Source: Chthoniobacterales bacterium
Lineage (GTDB): Bacteria; Verrucomicrobiota; Verrucomicrobiia; Chthoniobacterales; JACTMZ01
DNA: 54,559 nt
Direction of reading: 5' to 3'
Assembly (NCBI GenBank): GCA_021463515.1
Contig: JAJTYZ010000070.1
Span: 1-54,559, forward strand
A program made the translations under genes and the position numbers. Numbering within the stretch: the first letter of the stretch is position 1; each line of letters begins with the position of its first letter. Below are positions 35,536 to 44,515 of the stretch, piece by piece. Under the pieces are notes generated by a model that was given only the letters and a program-made list of their open reading frames with translations, ran no database searches and was not told the origin of the DNA.

Positions 35536-36478
35536 CTGCCCGAGCTATCGGGCGGCGGACGTGTGAGCGGATTGGTTTAGCGGACTTTTTTTTCGTCCGC
35601 GACCGCTTGGGTGCTGCCGTCGAGGAGGGCACAGAAGCACTCTTCGGCGGCTTTTTAACTACGGCTTGCCTTTTGGTCTGCTGATACTGATGGGGTGCGA
35701 CGCCCATGATTTTGCGGAATTGCCGCACAAAAAATGATGCGTCGGAATAACCGAGATCAGCGGCAACCATTTTCACCGACTTCGAGGTTTCCATGAGGAG
35801 AAAGCAGGCATAGCGGATGCGTTCGCGGATGATGTAGTCGTTGGGAGAACCGCCGGTAATTTCCTGAACACGACGGGTGAATTGCGACGCGGAGAGCTGT
35901 ACCTTATGCGCAAGGTCAGGAATATTGGCTGTCCGTTTTGAACCGTGCGCGACTTGCTGCAATATCTCGATAATTTTTTCATTCTGCGTCGCATGTGGAA
36001 GTTGGTGAGCCTCGCGCCAAAGGTGCGACATCATCGTGAGGAGAGCCCATTCGGCCTGCTGGTGCCCTAGCGGATCGCCACGCTTAAAAGCACTGGCCGC
36101 TTCGATAGATAATTCGTGGAAGAGAGCCAGCCGAGTAGTGCTTCTCCCAAAAATTGGATCGAGATGCCGGTAGGGAATCCGTTGCTCGGGCAGCGGAAAA
36201 AAATGCGCGGCGAAAGACGCCATCTTAATGCCTTCGTTGTATGTGGCCTTTACCTTAGTTCCGGGAGTGAACAGGAAGCAGGTTCCCGGCTCAAGCTGGT
36301 ATTCCTTGCCTCGGCATTCCAGACGCCCCGCGCCTTTGGTCATGAGCCAAAAATTGTAATGGGGGATTGCCGCTTCCCACACACACGGCCAGACTGTTGG
36401 GTAATGAAAACACGGCCCGTAAGACACAAATCTTATCCGCATGAACGGAAACGTTGAGGGTGTAAAGGATTTCAACAT
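35522..36478 (-). CDS. AraC-family transcriptional regulator with basic C-terminal tail
   Basis: The N-terminal half is a cupin-type sensor (PHYNFWLMTKGAGRLECRGKEYQLEPGTCFLFTPGT). The C-terminal half is the double helix-turn-helix AraC domain (VQLSASQFTRRVQEITGGSPNDYIIRERIRYACFLL and VKMVAADLGYSDASFFVRQFRKIMGVAPHQYQ). Beyond it lies an unusual 45-residue Lys/Arg/Ser/Pro-rich tail (KRSRTKKKSAKPIRSHVRRP). The ATG at 36478 is used; an ATG at 36442 (MRIRFVSYGPC) is equally plausible and would place the shared 17-base motif upstream of the gene. It is divergent from the PEP-CTERM gene and likely senses a sugar to control this locus. Confidence 0.92.
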   Translation of the reverse strand: MLKSFTPSTFPFMRIRFVSYGPCFHYPTVWPCVWEAAIPHYNFWLMTKGAGRLECRGKEYQLEPGTCFLFTPGTKVKATYNEGIKMASFAAHFFPLPEQRIPYRHLDPIFGRSTTRLALFHELSIEAASAFKRGDPLGHQQAEWALLTMMSHLWREAHQLPHATQNEKIIEILQQVAHGSKRTANIPDLAHKVQLSASQFTRRVQEITGGSPNDYIIRERIRYACFLLMETSKSVKMVAADLGYSDASFFVRQFRKIMGVAPHQYQQTKRQAVVKKPPKSASVPSSTAAPKRSRTKKKSAKPIRSHVRRPIARAAKTQ

Positions 36479-36492
36479 GCGTGAAAAGTGCT
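36476..36492. promoter_or_regulatory. 17-base shared motif, copy 2, in the araC/PEP-CTERM divergent region
   Basis: CATGCGTGAAAAGTGCT here is identical to 32534-32550. It lies 116 bases before the PEP-CTERM start and overlaps one of two candidate start codons of araC. If translation of araC starts at 36442, the motif is a natural autoregulatory operator. Confidence 0.45.
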
Positions 36493-36607
36493 GCAAATAG
36501 TCGGATTTTCTACTTGTTGATGATGCCAGAAAAAACTCAAATTATCGCGTTCGCCAGCACGCGTATTTCCATCAAACTTTTCTTCACCTCTAACCCACAA
36601 CAAGACC

Positions 36608-38380
36608 ATGAAAAACGACAAAATCCCCACCAATGATACCCAACTACCGATGTATCTTAAATTCGTTTGTAGCCACCACAGCCTTTCGGCGGAGCGGAGT
36701 AGTCCCCCCCTTCCCCCCTCGTCACGCCTAAAATTCGCGTCTGCGTTGATCGCGGCGTTGCTGCTTGGGATTGGGAGCACCTTTGCGGCTGATACCACCT
36801 TCACGGGAGCCGTTAATACCGACTGGTTCACAGCAGGAAATTGGAACAATGGAGTTCCTACTGTTGCGGACAAAGCATGGGTCAATGCGGCAAACACGAA
36901 TCAGACAATTAATTTGGACGGTGCCAACGGTCAAGCGTTGGTTCTTACTATGCGGGCGTCGTCCGGCTATCTCTTCACCCTCAATGTCACAAACAGCACA
37001 TTGACGGTTGACACCTCAACCAATGGGGCTAATCCAGGCATCTTCCGCAATTCGGTAATGAATATCGAAACGAATGGCGTGGTGAATATGTTTAGTACAG
37101 GAAGCTCCGATAAACACGTCGTGATAGACAACTCTGTCGTCAATATCAATGCAGGTGGCACTTTAAATGTGGGGGCAAACAAGGATGAAAGAATGCAGTT
37201 CAGTATAGGTATAGCCTATTGGGACAGTGATCCCCATACTGGAACCGTTAATGTGAATGATGGGAAATTAAGCGTTTATCATGTACTGTCTTTAGGGAAT
37301 GGTACTGCAGGAAATCTCAATATCAGCGGGAGCAATGCTCTTGTCAAAGGAGGTAGCATTATTGTCGGCCATGGAACAGCGGGAACTAATCAAAGTAAAC
37401 TTACGGTGAGTGGTGGGAGACTGGAGATTGGTGCGCTGGGATACCCCTCGGGAGATTATGACGCGATGTATGTCGGTTTGCTGGGCCACGGCTTGGTCGA
37501 ACTTTCCGACGGGGTTATCTCGAATGCCGGTCTTTTGAATATTGTTTCCAAATCTACAGCGAACGGTATCACGGGAACCATTAAACAAACAGGTGGGGCG
37601 TGGCATCAGGGAGGTGACTTGAATATCGCCACGGCGGATAACAGAAGTGGTATCACTGGAAAATACCTGTTAAGCGGAGGGGTTCTCGCCGTCACAAATG
37701 CTTCGCATAGCAGAACCATAACAATTGGAGGCACAAATTCATCGAACACGGGATTTATCGAAAAAACCGGAGGAACGATTTATGCCGATAACATTGTTAT
37801 TGGCCAATACGGGCATCTGGTTAGCGGGGCAAATCAAACATGGAGTGTCTTCGCTAATTTTTCAAATTCTTCTACCTTAAACACCAACTTCGATATGACG
37901 GGTGCCACAGTGAGTTTCGAGGGGGCGAGGGCGCATGTCCTTAATATCGCTGGAACTAATTTCGGCACTAACTTCGCGCTTGGGAGTGTGGACAACTTTG
38001 CTTTCGATGCAATTTCGTTGGATGACGTGGCCGACACCTTAACGCTGACCAACACCCTTGGTGGGAGTCGTGCGCTCTATATTAACGCCCTGCTGCTTGC
38101 TGGAAGCGATACTAATCTCATTGCGTCTAATATCACTAGCATCAACGGGCTAGACATTTATTATCGGCTTGATGATCCACGTAGTTCGTACCTTGGGGGT
38201 GCCACCTATAATCTGAAAAATGGCGGCCAGTTGATTGGCGTAATTCCCGAGCCTTCTTCTTTTGCTTTGCTAGTGGGAGCCATACTTGGTCTTGGGGGAA
38301 TATGGCTGTTGCGACGCAGTCGCCGTAATATAAATAAGGAAACGGCGTCTCTTGTGCCGGACTCAAATCGCTTTGTCTAA
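36608..38380 (+). CDS. PEP-CTERM-sorted surface beta-repeat protein
   Basis: The 590-residue protein has an N-terminal signal (FASALIAALLLGIGSTFAA, unusually far in, after about 40 polar residues). A long Asn/Gly/Thr-rich beta-solenoid-like body contains autotransporter-style repeats (GTVNVNDGKLSVYHVLSLGNGTAGNLNISG). The C-terminal anchor is PEPSSFALLVGAILGLGGIWLLRRSRR: the PEP motif near residue 547, a TM helix and basic residues. Such proteins are processed by an exosortase, not encoded here, and are displayed or released at the surface, often in exopolysaccharide contexts. The body opens TFTGAVNTDWFTAGNWNNGVPTVADKAWV, a frequent start of these proteins. Role unknown, perhaps glycan adhesion. 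Confidence 0.9.
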   Translation: MKNDKIPTNDTQLPMYLKFVCSHHSLSAERSSPPLPPSSRLKFASALIAALLLGIGSTFAADTTFTGAVNTDWFTAGNWNNGVPTVADKAWVNAANTNQTINLDGANGQALVLTMRASSGYLFTLNVTNSTLTVDTSTNGANPGIFRNSVMNIETNGVVNMFSTGSSDKHVVIDNSVVNINAGGTLNVGANKDERMQFSIGIAYWDSDPHTGTVNVNDGKLSVYHVLSLGNGTAGNLNISGSNALVKGGSIIVGHGTAGTNQSKLTVSGGRLEIGALGYPSGDYDAMYVGLLGHGLVELSDGVISNAGLLNIVSKSTANGITGTIKQTGGAWHQGGDLNIATADNRSGITGKYLLSGGVLAVTNASHSRTITIGGTNSSNTGFIEKTGGTIYADNIVIGQYGHLVSGANQTWSVFANFSNSSTLNTNFDMTGATVSFEGARAHVLNIAGTNFGTNFALGSVDNFAFDAISLDDVADTLTLTNTLGGSRALYINALLLAGSDTNLIASNITSINGLDIYYRLDDPRSSYLGGATYNLKNGGQLIGVIPEPSSFALLVGAILGLGGIWLLRRSRRNINKETASLVPDSNRFV

Positions 38381-38400
38381 GGTATATTTCATTAGCCGCC

Positions 38401-39282
38401 ATGCTGTTTACACAAGTTAGTGCGGATACCTTTACCCGCCACATAAAACAGCAGCGAACGGGGCAAACACTCACTCCAGGCCATACACAAGTGAATTGCC
38501 TTGTAGAAAGTAGAATATCTCTAGGGTTTGGACTTGTAGAGCTATTAGTGACCATGGCGATCGTTGCCTTTTTAGCCATCCTCATTTCTCCCGTTTTGCA
38601 AAAAAGTTTTGAGGGTGCCCGCAGTGCGAAATGCCTATCCAATTTGAAGCAGATTGGCATGGGAATCTTGAACTACACCACGGACAATAATGGAGTTTTT
38701 CCCGCGTTTCAGGAGGGCACGTACACCACCTGGGAATATGTCGGAAGATACGAACAGGATGGAACGCTCGGCGACATGGCGGGATGGGGCGGCCACATTT
38801 ACCCCTACCTGGGAGGGCGCGGGAATTGGAAGGTCTTTGTGTGTCCATCCGACCCTCACGCCGCAGAGCGGAATCTTACCGACTACACAAGCAACGGCGG
38901 ATTGGGCACCGGTGCCTCTTACAGCCTCAACGCGGGTTATATCGGAGCACCCCGCGGCGTGAGCTATAATGTTGCTGCCGAGAATTCAGGCGCACAGAGC
39001 CGCCAGGTACGCATCACCGATCTGCAGTGGCCATCGCAAACCTGCCTCGTGGCGGATGATTCCTGCAGGAACGTGTGGCCCGTGAACCAAAGCCGCCCGG
39101 TCGGCCTCCTCTATGCCCCGTGGTCCTCGGCGGTCTATCACCCCCAGCACTCCGGCGGATTGAATGTACTCTACTGCGACGGACATGTCGCCCCCACCAG
39201 CCTCGACTTTTTTCGACTCAACGCACAGCCCGCCCGGGGCACCCCGGCATGGCGGTTTTGGTTTGTGAAAAGCAATCCCTGA
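38401..39282 (+). CDS. Prepilin-leader protein with H-x9-DG motif (second copy in window)
   Basis: The 293-residue protein carries a prepilin-type segment GFGLVELLVTMAIVAFLAILISPVL, preceded by an unusually long leader of about 40 residues. AKCLSNLKQIGMGILNYTTDNNGVFPAFQ follows, the same block as in the gene at 8081. The end has HSGGLNVLYCDGHV (H-x9-DG). The true start may be one of several downstream codons if the long leader is not translated. It lies 20 bases after the PEP-CTERM gene and upstream of a secreted glycosidase-like gene, repeating the pseudopilin-plus-carbohydrate-enzyme layout of the 8-15 kb operon. Confidence 0.85.
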   Translation: MLFTQVSADTFTRHIKQQRTGQTLTPGHTQVNCLVESRISLGFGLVELLVTMAIVAFLAILISPVLQKSFEGARSAKCLSNLKQIGMGILNYTTDNNGVFPAFQEGTYTTWEYVGRYEQDGTLGDMAGWGGHIYPYLGGRGNWKVFVCPSDPHAAERNLTDYTSNGGLGTGASYSLNAGYIGAPRGVSYNVAAENSGAQSRQVRITDLQWPSQTCLVADDSCRNVWPVNQSRPVGLLYAPWSSAVYHPQHSGGLNVLYCDGHVAPTSLDFFRLNAQPARGTPAWRFWFVKSNP

Positions 39283-39312
39283 CACCTCCTCCACCCCACA
39301 CACCCTGTAATC

Positions 39313-40344
39313 ATGAAATCCATCACAAACTCCACCATCCCCGCAAGAAATCCTCACACCAGAATCAGGAGAGCGAACCCGACCGGATGCGGAAAATTCG
39401 CCGCCATCACCGTGTTGACACTTGCGGCGACGCTAACGCTCCATGCGGAGGACAATCCACTCGAGCGGCTGAAGGCAAAGGCCAGTCAGGCGAGTGCCTC
39501 CCTGAATGTGGAGGAATCCACCGAGACGATGAGCGTGGACGGACGTGGTGATCTGGAAATTCAGAGAACCACGTTCAGCATAGACACCGGAGCGCGACTT
39601 TTTAAGATGTCCTACCGCAGTTTTGTGGAGGGAAATGCAACCCAGAACCCCGACCTGCTCAACGATGGCGGCAGCGGCTATGGCATGCTCGAACCGGATC
39701 GCAATTGGTACTGGCAGGGATTCATTTCCGCGAGTTTCCGGGGAATTCCCGGAACGGATATCAGAAAACGCCAGGCTAAAGTACGCATTCTGGCGACGGA
39801 AGGAGAACGCATCGGCTACGATTTGGTTTTTGAAATGGAGGCAGGCACCATCGTCATCCGAACGGTGGCACTGGCGGGACGGGAAGAGCTGTTTGTTTCC
39901 GTGTTTGGCGAGAATGGCGGCGAAGAGCTGGCGGTGGAATTTCGCGGCTACCCGTTGGGATTCGATGGCCCGTTTGACCGTTGGGCGCATTCAACATCGG
40001 CCGACATTCAAAATCAGGGCGAGGAAAGAATCGTTGTGCCGCTGGATGTCGCCACGGATCATTGGGTTTTACTAACTGATCACATGCTGGCGGACACCGT
40101 AGCCGACGGCCAGCTCGGGCTGGTCTGGTCGCCGGGCAGCCTGGAAAGTGCCAAGGTCATCCACTCAGGAAACTACGCAACGGGTCTCGATGCCTCGAAC
40201 CGGGGGATCCGCCCCGAACAGCAGTACATGCTCTGCCATATCGTCGGCATGAGCTGGCAGGAGGCGCGCGAAGCCATGAAGACGCTCGCCCCGTCCGCAC
40301 CCGATCTCATCACCAAGGCTCTCAACGGATGGGCACCACAATAA
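39313..40344 (+). CDS. Secreted protein of unknown function (343 aa)
   Basis: No family recognised. A signal peptide is likely (CGKFAAITVLTLAATLTLHAEDN, after a 28-residue polar start). The mature protein is beta-rich with many aromatic and acidic residues, for example DRNWYWQGFISASFRGIPGTDIRKRQAKV and GYPLGFDGPFDRWAHSTSADI, with a C-terminal GMSWQEAREAMKTLAP. A carbohydrate-binding or esterase-accessory role is conceivable. It is placed between the pilin-like gene and the 1360-aa glycosidase-like gene with short gaps, so it is probably part of the same operon. Confidence 0.6.
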   Translation: MKSITNSTIPARNPHTRIRRANPTGCGKFAAITVLTLAATLTLHAEDNPLERLKAKASQASASLNVEESTETMSVDGRGDLEIQRTTFSIDTGARLFKMSYRSFVEGNATQNPDLLNDGGSGYGMLEPDRNWYWQGFISASFRGIPGTDIRKRQAKVRILATEGERIGYDLVFEMEAGTIVIRTVALAGREELFVSVFGENGGEELAVEFRGYPLGFDGPFDRWAHSTSADIQNQGEERIVVPLDVATDHWVLLTDHMLADTVADGQLGLVWSPGSLESAKVIHSGNYATGLDASNRGIRPEQQYMLCHIVGMSWQEAREAMKTLAPSAPDLITKALNGWAPQ

Positions 40345-40355
40345 CACCAATACCC

Positions 40356-43300
40356 ATGAATTTACTCATTCCCAGACACGCAAAAATCTCGGCGGCTCTC
40401 TTTGTTTTCTGCCTGCTGGCCTTCGCTGTCCCCCTCGCGCATTCTGCCACATCCGGGCAATCGGAGGCGGACGTAGTGGTGCCACGCGTGGACGCGCCGG
40501 TGACCATTGACGGAAAGCTGGATGAAAAATTCTGGGCGGACGCATCGTGGCGGAGTTTGGTTTTGAACGACGGGTCGGGTGCCCCGCAAGTGGGTGCCGA
40601 GGTGGCCTTTGCATTCGATGCAGAAAATTTCTATGTGGCGCTGAAGGCGCATGAGCCGCATCCAGAGAAAATCTCTCTCCAAGCTCTTGGTGCATTGGAA
40701 GGCGGCAAACTCTGGAGTGGCGAGATGATCGAGTGGTTTGTCCAACCCGGCGGGGAAGGTGCCTACGTCCAGATGGCATGGAATCCGGCCAATGCGAAAG
40801 TACAGGCCAGCTTCCAGGCACCTGCGCAGGCCGATCCGTCCAAGGACATTTCTTGGGAGACGAAGACGATTGTGGGCAAGGAGGGCTGGGTAAGTGAGGC
40901 CGCGATTCCCTTTAAGACATTGGGAATTAAGGCACCTGCCGATGGGAATGCGTGGGGAGTCAACCTCATCCGTCAACGGCTGATGGGAGGCTCGGAAATC
41001 AGTGCTCTGTCCCCGCCATTCAAGAATCACCATGATCCAGAGCGGTTTCAGACAGTCTGGTTCGGGAAGGTCGGCACCAAGAAATCCTATGTCAAAGCCG
41101 GCGATGGCCCCGTTCGCGCTCTGGTAGGTTGTTACGATGCGGCTGTGGGCTACGATGTGCTTCTGGAAGCAAGGATACACTTGGCGAGAGCCTTGGGTGC
41201 CGACAACGTGGACGTGCGCCTTTCATCAACCTACGACGCATCCATCTACGACGCGATCAAGGGTTGGCCCCGGAGCCTCGAGGAATTGCAGCAATACTCG
41301 CTCGTTGTACTCGAGGGTCTGCTCTCCACCAGCCTTTCCGCGAAACAAATCGAAGACCTTGCGAAGTATGTCGAAGAGGGCGGCCACCTCTTGATGGCCG
41401 CCATCCTGCCGGAACGAGGCGGCACGTCATGGGAGAAGTCCGCACTCGGGCCGCTCCTTCCCTCCCATGCCGAAAACGTGCAGACCCGGATGCGGCGGAC
41501 GATTGTTGTGGATGCAGCGGGCCACCCGCTCTTGGGAAACCTTCCATCAGGTGAGCCGCTCACGGTCTGGGGTGCCGACGCCCAATTGGCACCGGAGGGA
41601 ATAGCGCTGGCCCATCTAAAGGACCCCAAGGGGAAGGACGACTGGACGTTTCTGTCGGAAAAAGTCACCGGTAAAGGCTCCGTGCTCCGCATGAATGCGG
41701 CGTATTCGCTAAGCGCCACCATCGTTCCCGTCGAAGGGTTGCTGCGTGAGAACGACTTTTGTCGCTCGCCGTTTTATCCGATATTCTGGGACAATCTGAT
41801 CCGCTACTGGGCGGGCACACCTCCTCCAGTGCCCGCCAGCGATCAGGTGGCAGGAACCGAAGCCCATGAAGCCAAAAATCCGCCTCTTGCGCTGCGCATT
41901 CTGGAAAGCAATGACGGCGATATTTTCCGACCGCAGGGCGCGATCCTCATCAAGTCGCCTGTTCAGAAGAATGATCTGTACCCGTGCGAGGTGACGTTTT
42001 CCGTGCTGGCCGGCCCGGACAACACGCCCATCACATGGGACAAATTTGCTCTGGAGAACGCGACCCACGAGCCAATCCGCTTGTCCCTGCCCGACCTCGA
42101 TGCTGGTGCCTACACGCTCGAAGGCGTTCTTATCAAAGACGGCAAGGAAATCGGACGCGCCAGGGAACGCTTCTCCGTGGCGTTCCCTCCCACCGAGAAG
42201 GACGAATTCCCAATCGGCGTGATCATCCAGCCAGCACTCGGCGAAGCGGACCTGACCCGGATTATTCAGGATTTTCGAAAGGTCGGCTTTAATATGACCA
42301 CGTATCTTGGCGGCATCGTGGCGGATAGCTATGCAGGCCAGTACCGTTCCTATTTGGAGAGCTTGTTCAATTCCCGCATGCAGGAAGCAGGCATCCGCAC
42401 GTGGCCGAACTGGTATCCGGTTTGGTACTACCTTTTGATGCCTGAGGGGAAGGGCAACTACAACTACACCCGGCATGACCCCGCCGCGCCGGATTGGGCA
42501 TTCCCCGGGAAGGAATTTCTTCCCTGGCAGTCGTATTGGCTGAGCTGGTTTGACCGGCGCTTTGGCGGCCTGCCCCTGACCACCGGGATGGTCATGGGCG
42601 ATGAGGTCACCTCAACGATGCTCCCCGTGAGCAAGCGCCTGTTGGAGGGTTTCCATAAATTCACCGGGAAGCCGGCTCCCTCACCTGCGGAAATCGAACG
42701 CAATGCGAATCTGGATTTTGTGGAATACCGGGCAAAAGCCATGAACGACGCCACATGGCTGACCAGGCAGACCATCAAGACATTCGAACCCGCATGGAAC
42801 CTCGCCAGCGTCATCACCCCGAATTGCTTTGCGGGACACTCCACCTGCCTGATTGATGTCCCCGGCCAGGCATCCGCCATTGATGCCGTAAGCGTGGATG
42901 AATACCACTACGGAGAACCAAAATTTTACCAAAAAAATCTGAAATCGCTGGCCGTGATTTGGTCAGGGTCGGATTTTGGGAAGCTGGCCAATATGGGCCT
43001 CTGCGCCGGAAATTTGAATCACCACTATTTTATGGATTACCCGGAGCAGGTGTTTGCGGGCTTGTCCGCCGGCATCCGCTGGCTGGAAATTTTTTCCTTC
43101 ACCTCGGCCGGATTCGAAGTCAATGGCCAGCAGGAACAAAAGTTCGCCGAGATCGCCAAGCGCACCAATCGGGAGGGCGGACGCATTGGCAGGATGCTGA
43201 CCCACTATGAGCGCACGCGCGCTCGGGCCGCCGTATTCTATCCGCACACCTCGCACCTCTGGCTGTCGGCGGGGAAGGAACTCAATCGTGACTACCTTGC

Positions 43301-44438
43301 CATGACGGGATCCTCGAGCCAATACCTCGACCTCGGGCATGCGTTTGAGACCGCGTTTGATGTGGGACGGCGACTCTTTGGCCATCTGGATGTGCTCTTT
43401 GACCAACAAATCCAACGGGGAGACCTGACGAACTATGATGTCCTTCTCTTGGGCTACTCGAAGCAGACCGACGAGGCGACCTTGCGGCAAATCCGGCGAT
43501 TCGTCGAGCGGGGGGGCACCCTCCTCGTTTCCTCCGATTCCGGCGCGCTGAATGCCGCTGGCCAGCCCACTGAGGTGCTCACCAAAATCCTGCCGGCCAC
43601 CGTTGGCGCCGGGCGATCCGCTCCGGTGGATTATTCGGAGGTCCGCATGAGTGACAAGGAACCATGGAGTCGTGGACACGAATTGATTCCCAACCCCAAT
43701 GCCGAGGTGCTCTTCAAATTTCCTGATGGCAAACCGGCCTGTGTCCGTGGTGCCGTCGGTCGCGGAGAAGTTCTTTTTCTTGGAATGCCCCTTGCGTCTC
43801 TGAAAGGGAAGTCGGGCAGCGCCCGGTTCGAACTCGTGGATTTTCTGCTCAATCAGCGGGCAGCACTGGTTTCCCGCCCCACAGACCCGGAGTTCAGCGC
43901 GGCCACCTTCCGCGCCCGCCGCGACCACCAGCGGGTATTTATGATTGCCAATCACCACCAGAAAACGGCGGAAACCGAAGTGCTGGCGGCAAGCGACGAA
44001 TCGGAACGCGCAAATGTCCTCGTGGACGTCGTGTCCGGCGAGCGACTCCCATTCGAAATCAAGGACGGAATCCTGCGGTTCCGGGTCTCGTGCCCGGATC
44101 GCTGGGGCCGGGCATTGGCCTTCCTCAATGAACCACCCACAGCCATCGAGCTGACCACCGCATCTAAAACCATCCGACAAGGTGAGTCCTTCTGGCTCCT
44201 GGTTCGCCACCTGCGCCGGGATGGACTGCTGGCCAATACCACCCTTCCCTTCGATCTCGAAGTCAAAGACCCAACCGGAAAATTGCGCGAAGACCTATCC
44301 GGTGTCCGTGTGGCAGAGAACGGCGTCTGGTCGTTCCATCGCCAGTGGCCGATGGTGGCACAGCCAGGAAAATGGACGGCCCAAGTGAAAGACCCGGTCA
44401 GCGGCGCGACCAGCTCTCTCGAATGGGAGGCCCGTTGA
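40356..44438 (+). CDS. Large secreted multidomain protein: CBM9-like, GATase-like and GH42-like barrel regions (1360 aa)
   Basis: From the ATG at 40356 a signal peptide is seen (ISAALFVFCLLAFAVPLAHSA). Residues about 38-240 form a CBM9/DOMON-like domain (VPRVDAPVTIDGKLDEKFWADASW). A ThuA or glutamine-amidotransferase-like region follows (SLVVLEGLLSTSLSAKQIEDLAKYVEEGGHLLMAA), then an Ig-like stretch. A barrel resembling GH42/GH5 enzymes comes next (FPIGVIIQPALGEADLTRIIQDFRKVGFNM; GMVMGDEVTS). A second GATase-like domain (YDVLLLGYSKQTDEATLRQIRRFVERGGTLLVSSDSG), as in beta-galactosidase trimerisation domains, and beta domains finish it. It is probably a periplasmic or surface glycosidase. The substrate is unknown, and domain names are by eye. 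Confidence 0.75.
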   Translation: MNLLIPRHAKISAALFVFCLLAFAVPLAHSATSGQSEADVVVPRVDAPVTIDGKLDEKFWADASWRSLVLNDGSGAPQVGAEVAFAFDAENFYVALKAHEPHPEKISLQALGALEGGKLWSGEMIEWFVQPGGEGAYVQMAWNPANAKVQASFQAPAQADPSKDISWETKTIVGKEGWVSEAAIPFKTLGIKAPADGNAWGVNLIRQRLMGGSEISALSPPFKNHHDPERFQTVWFGKVGTKKSYVKAGDGPVRALVGCYDAAVGYDVLLEARIHLARALGADNVDVRLSSTYDASIYDAIKGWPRSLEELQQYSLVVLEGLLSTSLSAKQIEDLAKYVEEGGHLLMAAILPERGGTSWEKSALGPLLPSHAENVQTRMRRTIVVDAAGHPLLGNLPSGEPLTVWGADAQLAPEGIALAHLKDPKGKDDWTFLSEKVTGKGSVLRMNAAYSLSATIVPVEGLLRENDFCRSPFYPIFWDNLIRYWAGTPPPVPASDQVAGTEAHEAKNPPLALRILESNDGDIFRPQGAILIKSPVQKNDLYPCEVTFSVLAGPDNTPITWDKFALENATHEPIRLSLPDLDAGAYTLEGVLIKDGKEIGRARERFSVAFPPTEKDEFPIGVIIQPALGEADLTRIIQDFRKVGFNMTTYLGGIVADSYAGQYRSYLESLFNSRMQEAGIRTWPNWYPVWYYLLMPEGKGNYNYTRHDPAAPDWAFPGKEFLPWQSYWLSWFDRRFGGLPLTTGMVMGDEVTSTMLPVSKRLLEGFHKFTGKPAPSPAEIERNANLDFVEYRAKAMNDATWLTRQTIKTFEPAWNLASVITPNCFAGHSTCLIDVPGQASAIDAVSVDEYHYGEPKFYQKNLKSLAVIWSGSDFGKLANMGLCAGNLNHHYFMDYPEQVFAGLSAGIRWLEIFSFTSAGFEVNGQQEQKFAEIAKRTNREGGRIGRMLTHYERTRARAAVFYPHTSHLWLSAGKELNRDYLAMTGSSSQYLDLGHAFETAFDVGRRLFGHLDVLFDQQIQRGDLTNYDVLLLGYSKQTDEATLRQIRRFVERGGTLLVSSDSGALNAAGQPTEVLTKILPATVGAGRSAPVDYSEVRMSDKEPWSRGHELIPNPNAEVLFKFPDGKPACVRGAVGRGEVLFLGMPLASLKGKSGSARFELVDFLLNQRAALVSRPTDPEFSAATFRARRDHQRVFMIANHHQKTAETEVLAASDESERANVLVDVVSGERLPFEIKDGILRFRVSCPDRWGRALAFLNEPPTAIELTTASKTIRQGESFWLLVRHLRRDGLLANTTLPFDLEVKDPTGKLREDLSGVRVAENGVWSFHRQWPMVAQPGKWTAQVKDPVSGATSSLEWEAR

Positions 44439-44515
44439 TCCGCTCGCTCAGAAATGATGTAACGTCTGTCAAATCCGGAGTTTGATCTCTCCCGGAACCC
44501 GGTGATTTCTATCAA

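Noticed and set aside
42963-44210. 415-aa minus-strand ORF opposite the 1360-aa gene
   Set aside because: Shadow ORF caused by high GC and codon bias of the real plus-strand gene.
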